Position numbers and translations under genes: made by a program. Under the pieces are notes generated by a model that worked only from the letters and a program-made list of their open reading frames with translations, was not told where the DNA came from and searched no databases. 64,000 nucleotides of DNA from CBDATB01 sp965199745 (lineage in GTDB: Bacteria; Bacteroidota; Bacteroidia; Cytophagales; Flammeovirgaceae): positions 1-64,000 of the forward strand of contig CBDATB010000013.1 of the NCBI GenBank assembly GCA_965199745.1. The letters run 5' to 3'. Shown here piece after piece: positions 63,921 to 64,000 of the stretch (position 1 is its first letter; each line of letters begins with the position of its first letter).

Positions 63921-64000
63921 AACATGCGTCTAAAAATGATTGAGGATTAATCTTGTTGTATTACCAATTATGATGCCAAGCCAAGCTAAAGTGCTGCTAC

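Noticed and set aside
1..64000. CRISPR array or complete insertion sequence
   Set aside because: No spaced short repeats and no intact transposase with inverted ends were found in the window.

Overview
The window reads as chromosomal DNA of a Bacteroidota bacterium, most likely a free-living Cytophagales-like or Flavobacteriia-like species. The AT-rich sequence carries TonB-dependent uptake proteins, a C-terminal gliding/type IX secretion sorting domain, PKD and cadherin-like surface proteins, DUF2480, an AhpC-like thioredoxin family common in this phylum, and several promoters of the Bacteroidota type (TTG or TTA, 21 bp, TAnnTTTG). Nothing identifies the species.

Region by region. (1) 1-8.3 kb: two large secreted proteins on the minus strand, a thermolysin-family (M4) metalloprotease that runs off the left edge in near-identical cadherin-like repeats, and a ten-Asp-box BNR/sortilin-like protein. 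(2) 8.5-16.6 kb: fatty-acid desaturase, a relic of an outer-membrane protein, a methyltransferase, an AGCS amino acid:Na+ symporter, small lipoprotein and coiled-coil proteins, and a TonB-dependent receptor paired with an acidic lipoprotein. (3) 17-31.6 kb: class V aminotransferase, a frameshifted GH65 glycosidase, two thioredoxin-like proteins, queA, a Tat-type sulfatase, a MaoC hydratase, a beta-helix lipoprotein, LD-carboxypeptidase, atpD without atpC, and a WecA/MraY-type glycophospholipid transferase. (4) 31.6-44.1 kb: HAD phosphatase, FtsX/LolC-type permease, LytTR regulator, a 1189-residue PKD protein with a gliding-type sorting tail, an ECF sigma factor overlapping a GT2 gene, a small barrel protein, recO, and GH97 alpha-glucosidase whose start codon appears lost. 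(5) 44.4-48.7 kb: a decayed mobile island beside the 3' end of mnmE, with a tyrosine recombinase, phage terminase remains, a DUF1524 remnant, a YHYH protein and a secreted nuclease. (6) 48.8-64 kb: mnmE, an ORF-poor 0.77 kb stretch with a good promoter and a perfect palindrome, a lipoprotein, tRNA-Ala(GGC), nitroreductase, gmk, an ECF sigma/anti-sigma pair, cobalamin adenosyltransferase, rpoC on its own promoter without rpoB, an M42 peptidase, two envelope proteins and DUF2480.

Functionally the window mixes housekeeping genes (rpoC, atpD, mnmE, gmk, recO, queA) with secreted polymer-degrading and surface proteins: metalloprotease, sulfatase, GH65, GH97, PKD and BNR proteins. That suits a bacterium living on particulate or algal polysaccharide and protein, which is an inference. 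I did not find a clear, complete and previously undescribed system. The best leads are the nuclease/YHYH cargo of the decayed island, the orphan promoter upstream of 50.9 kb, the detached rpoC, and two polysaccharide-enzyme genes damaged by very small changes.
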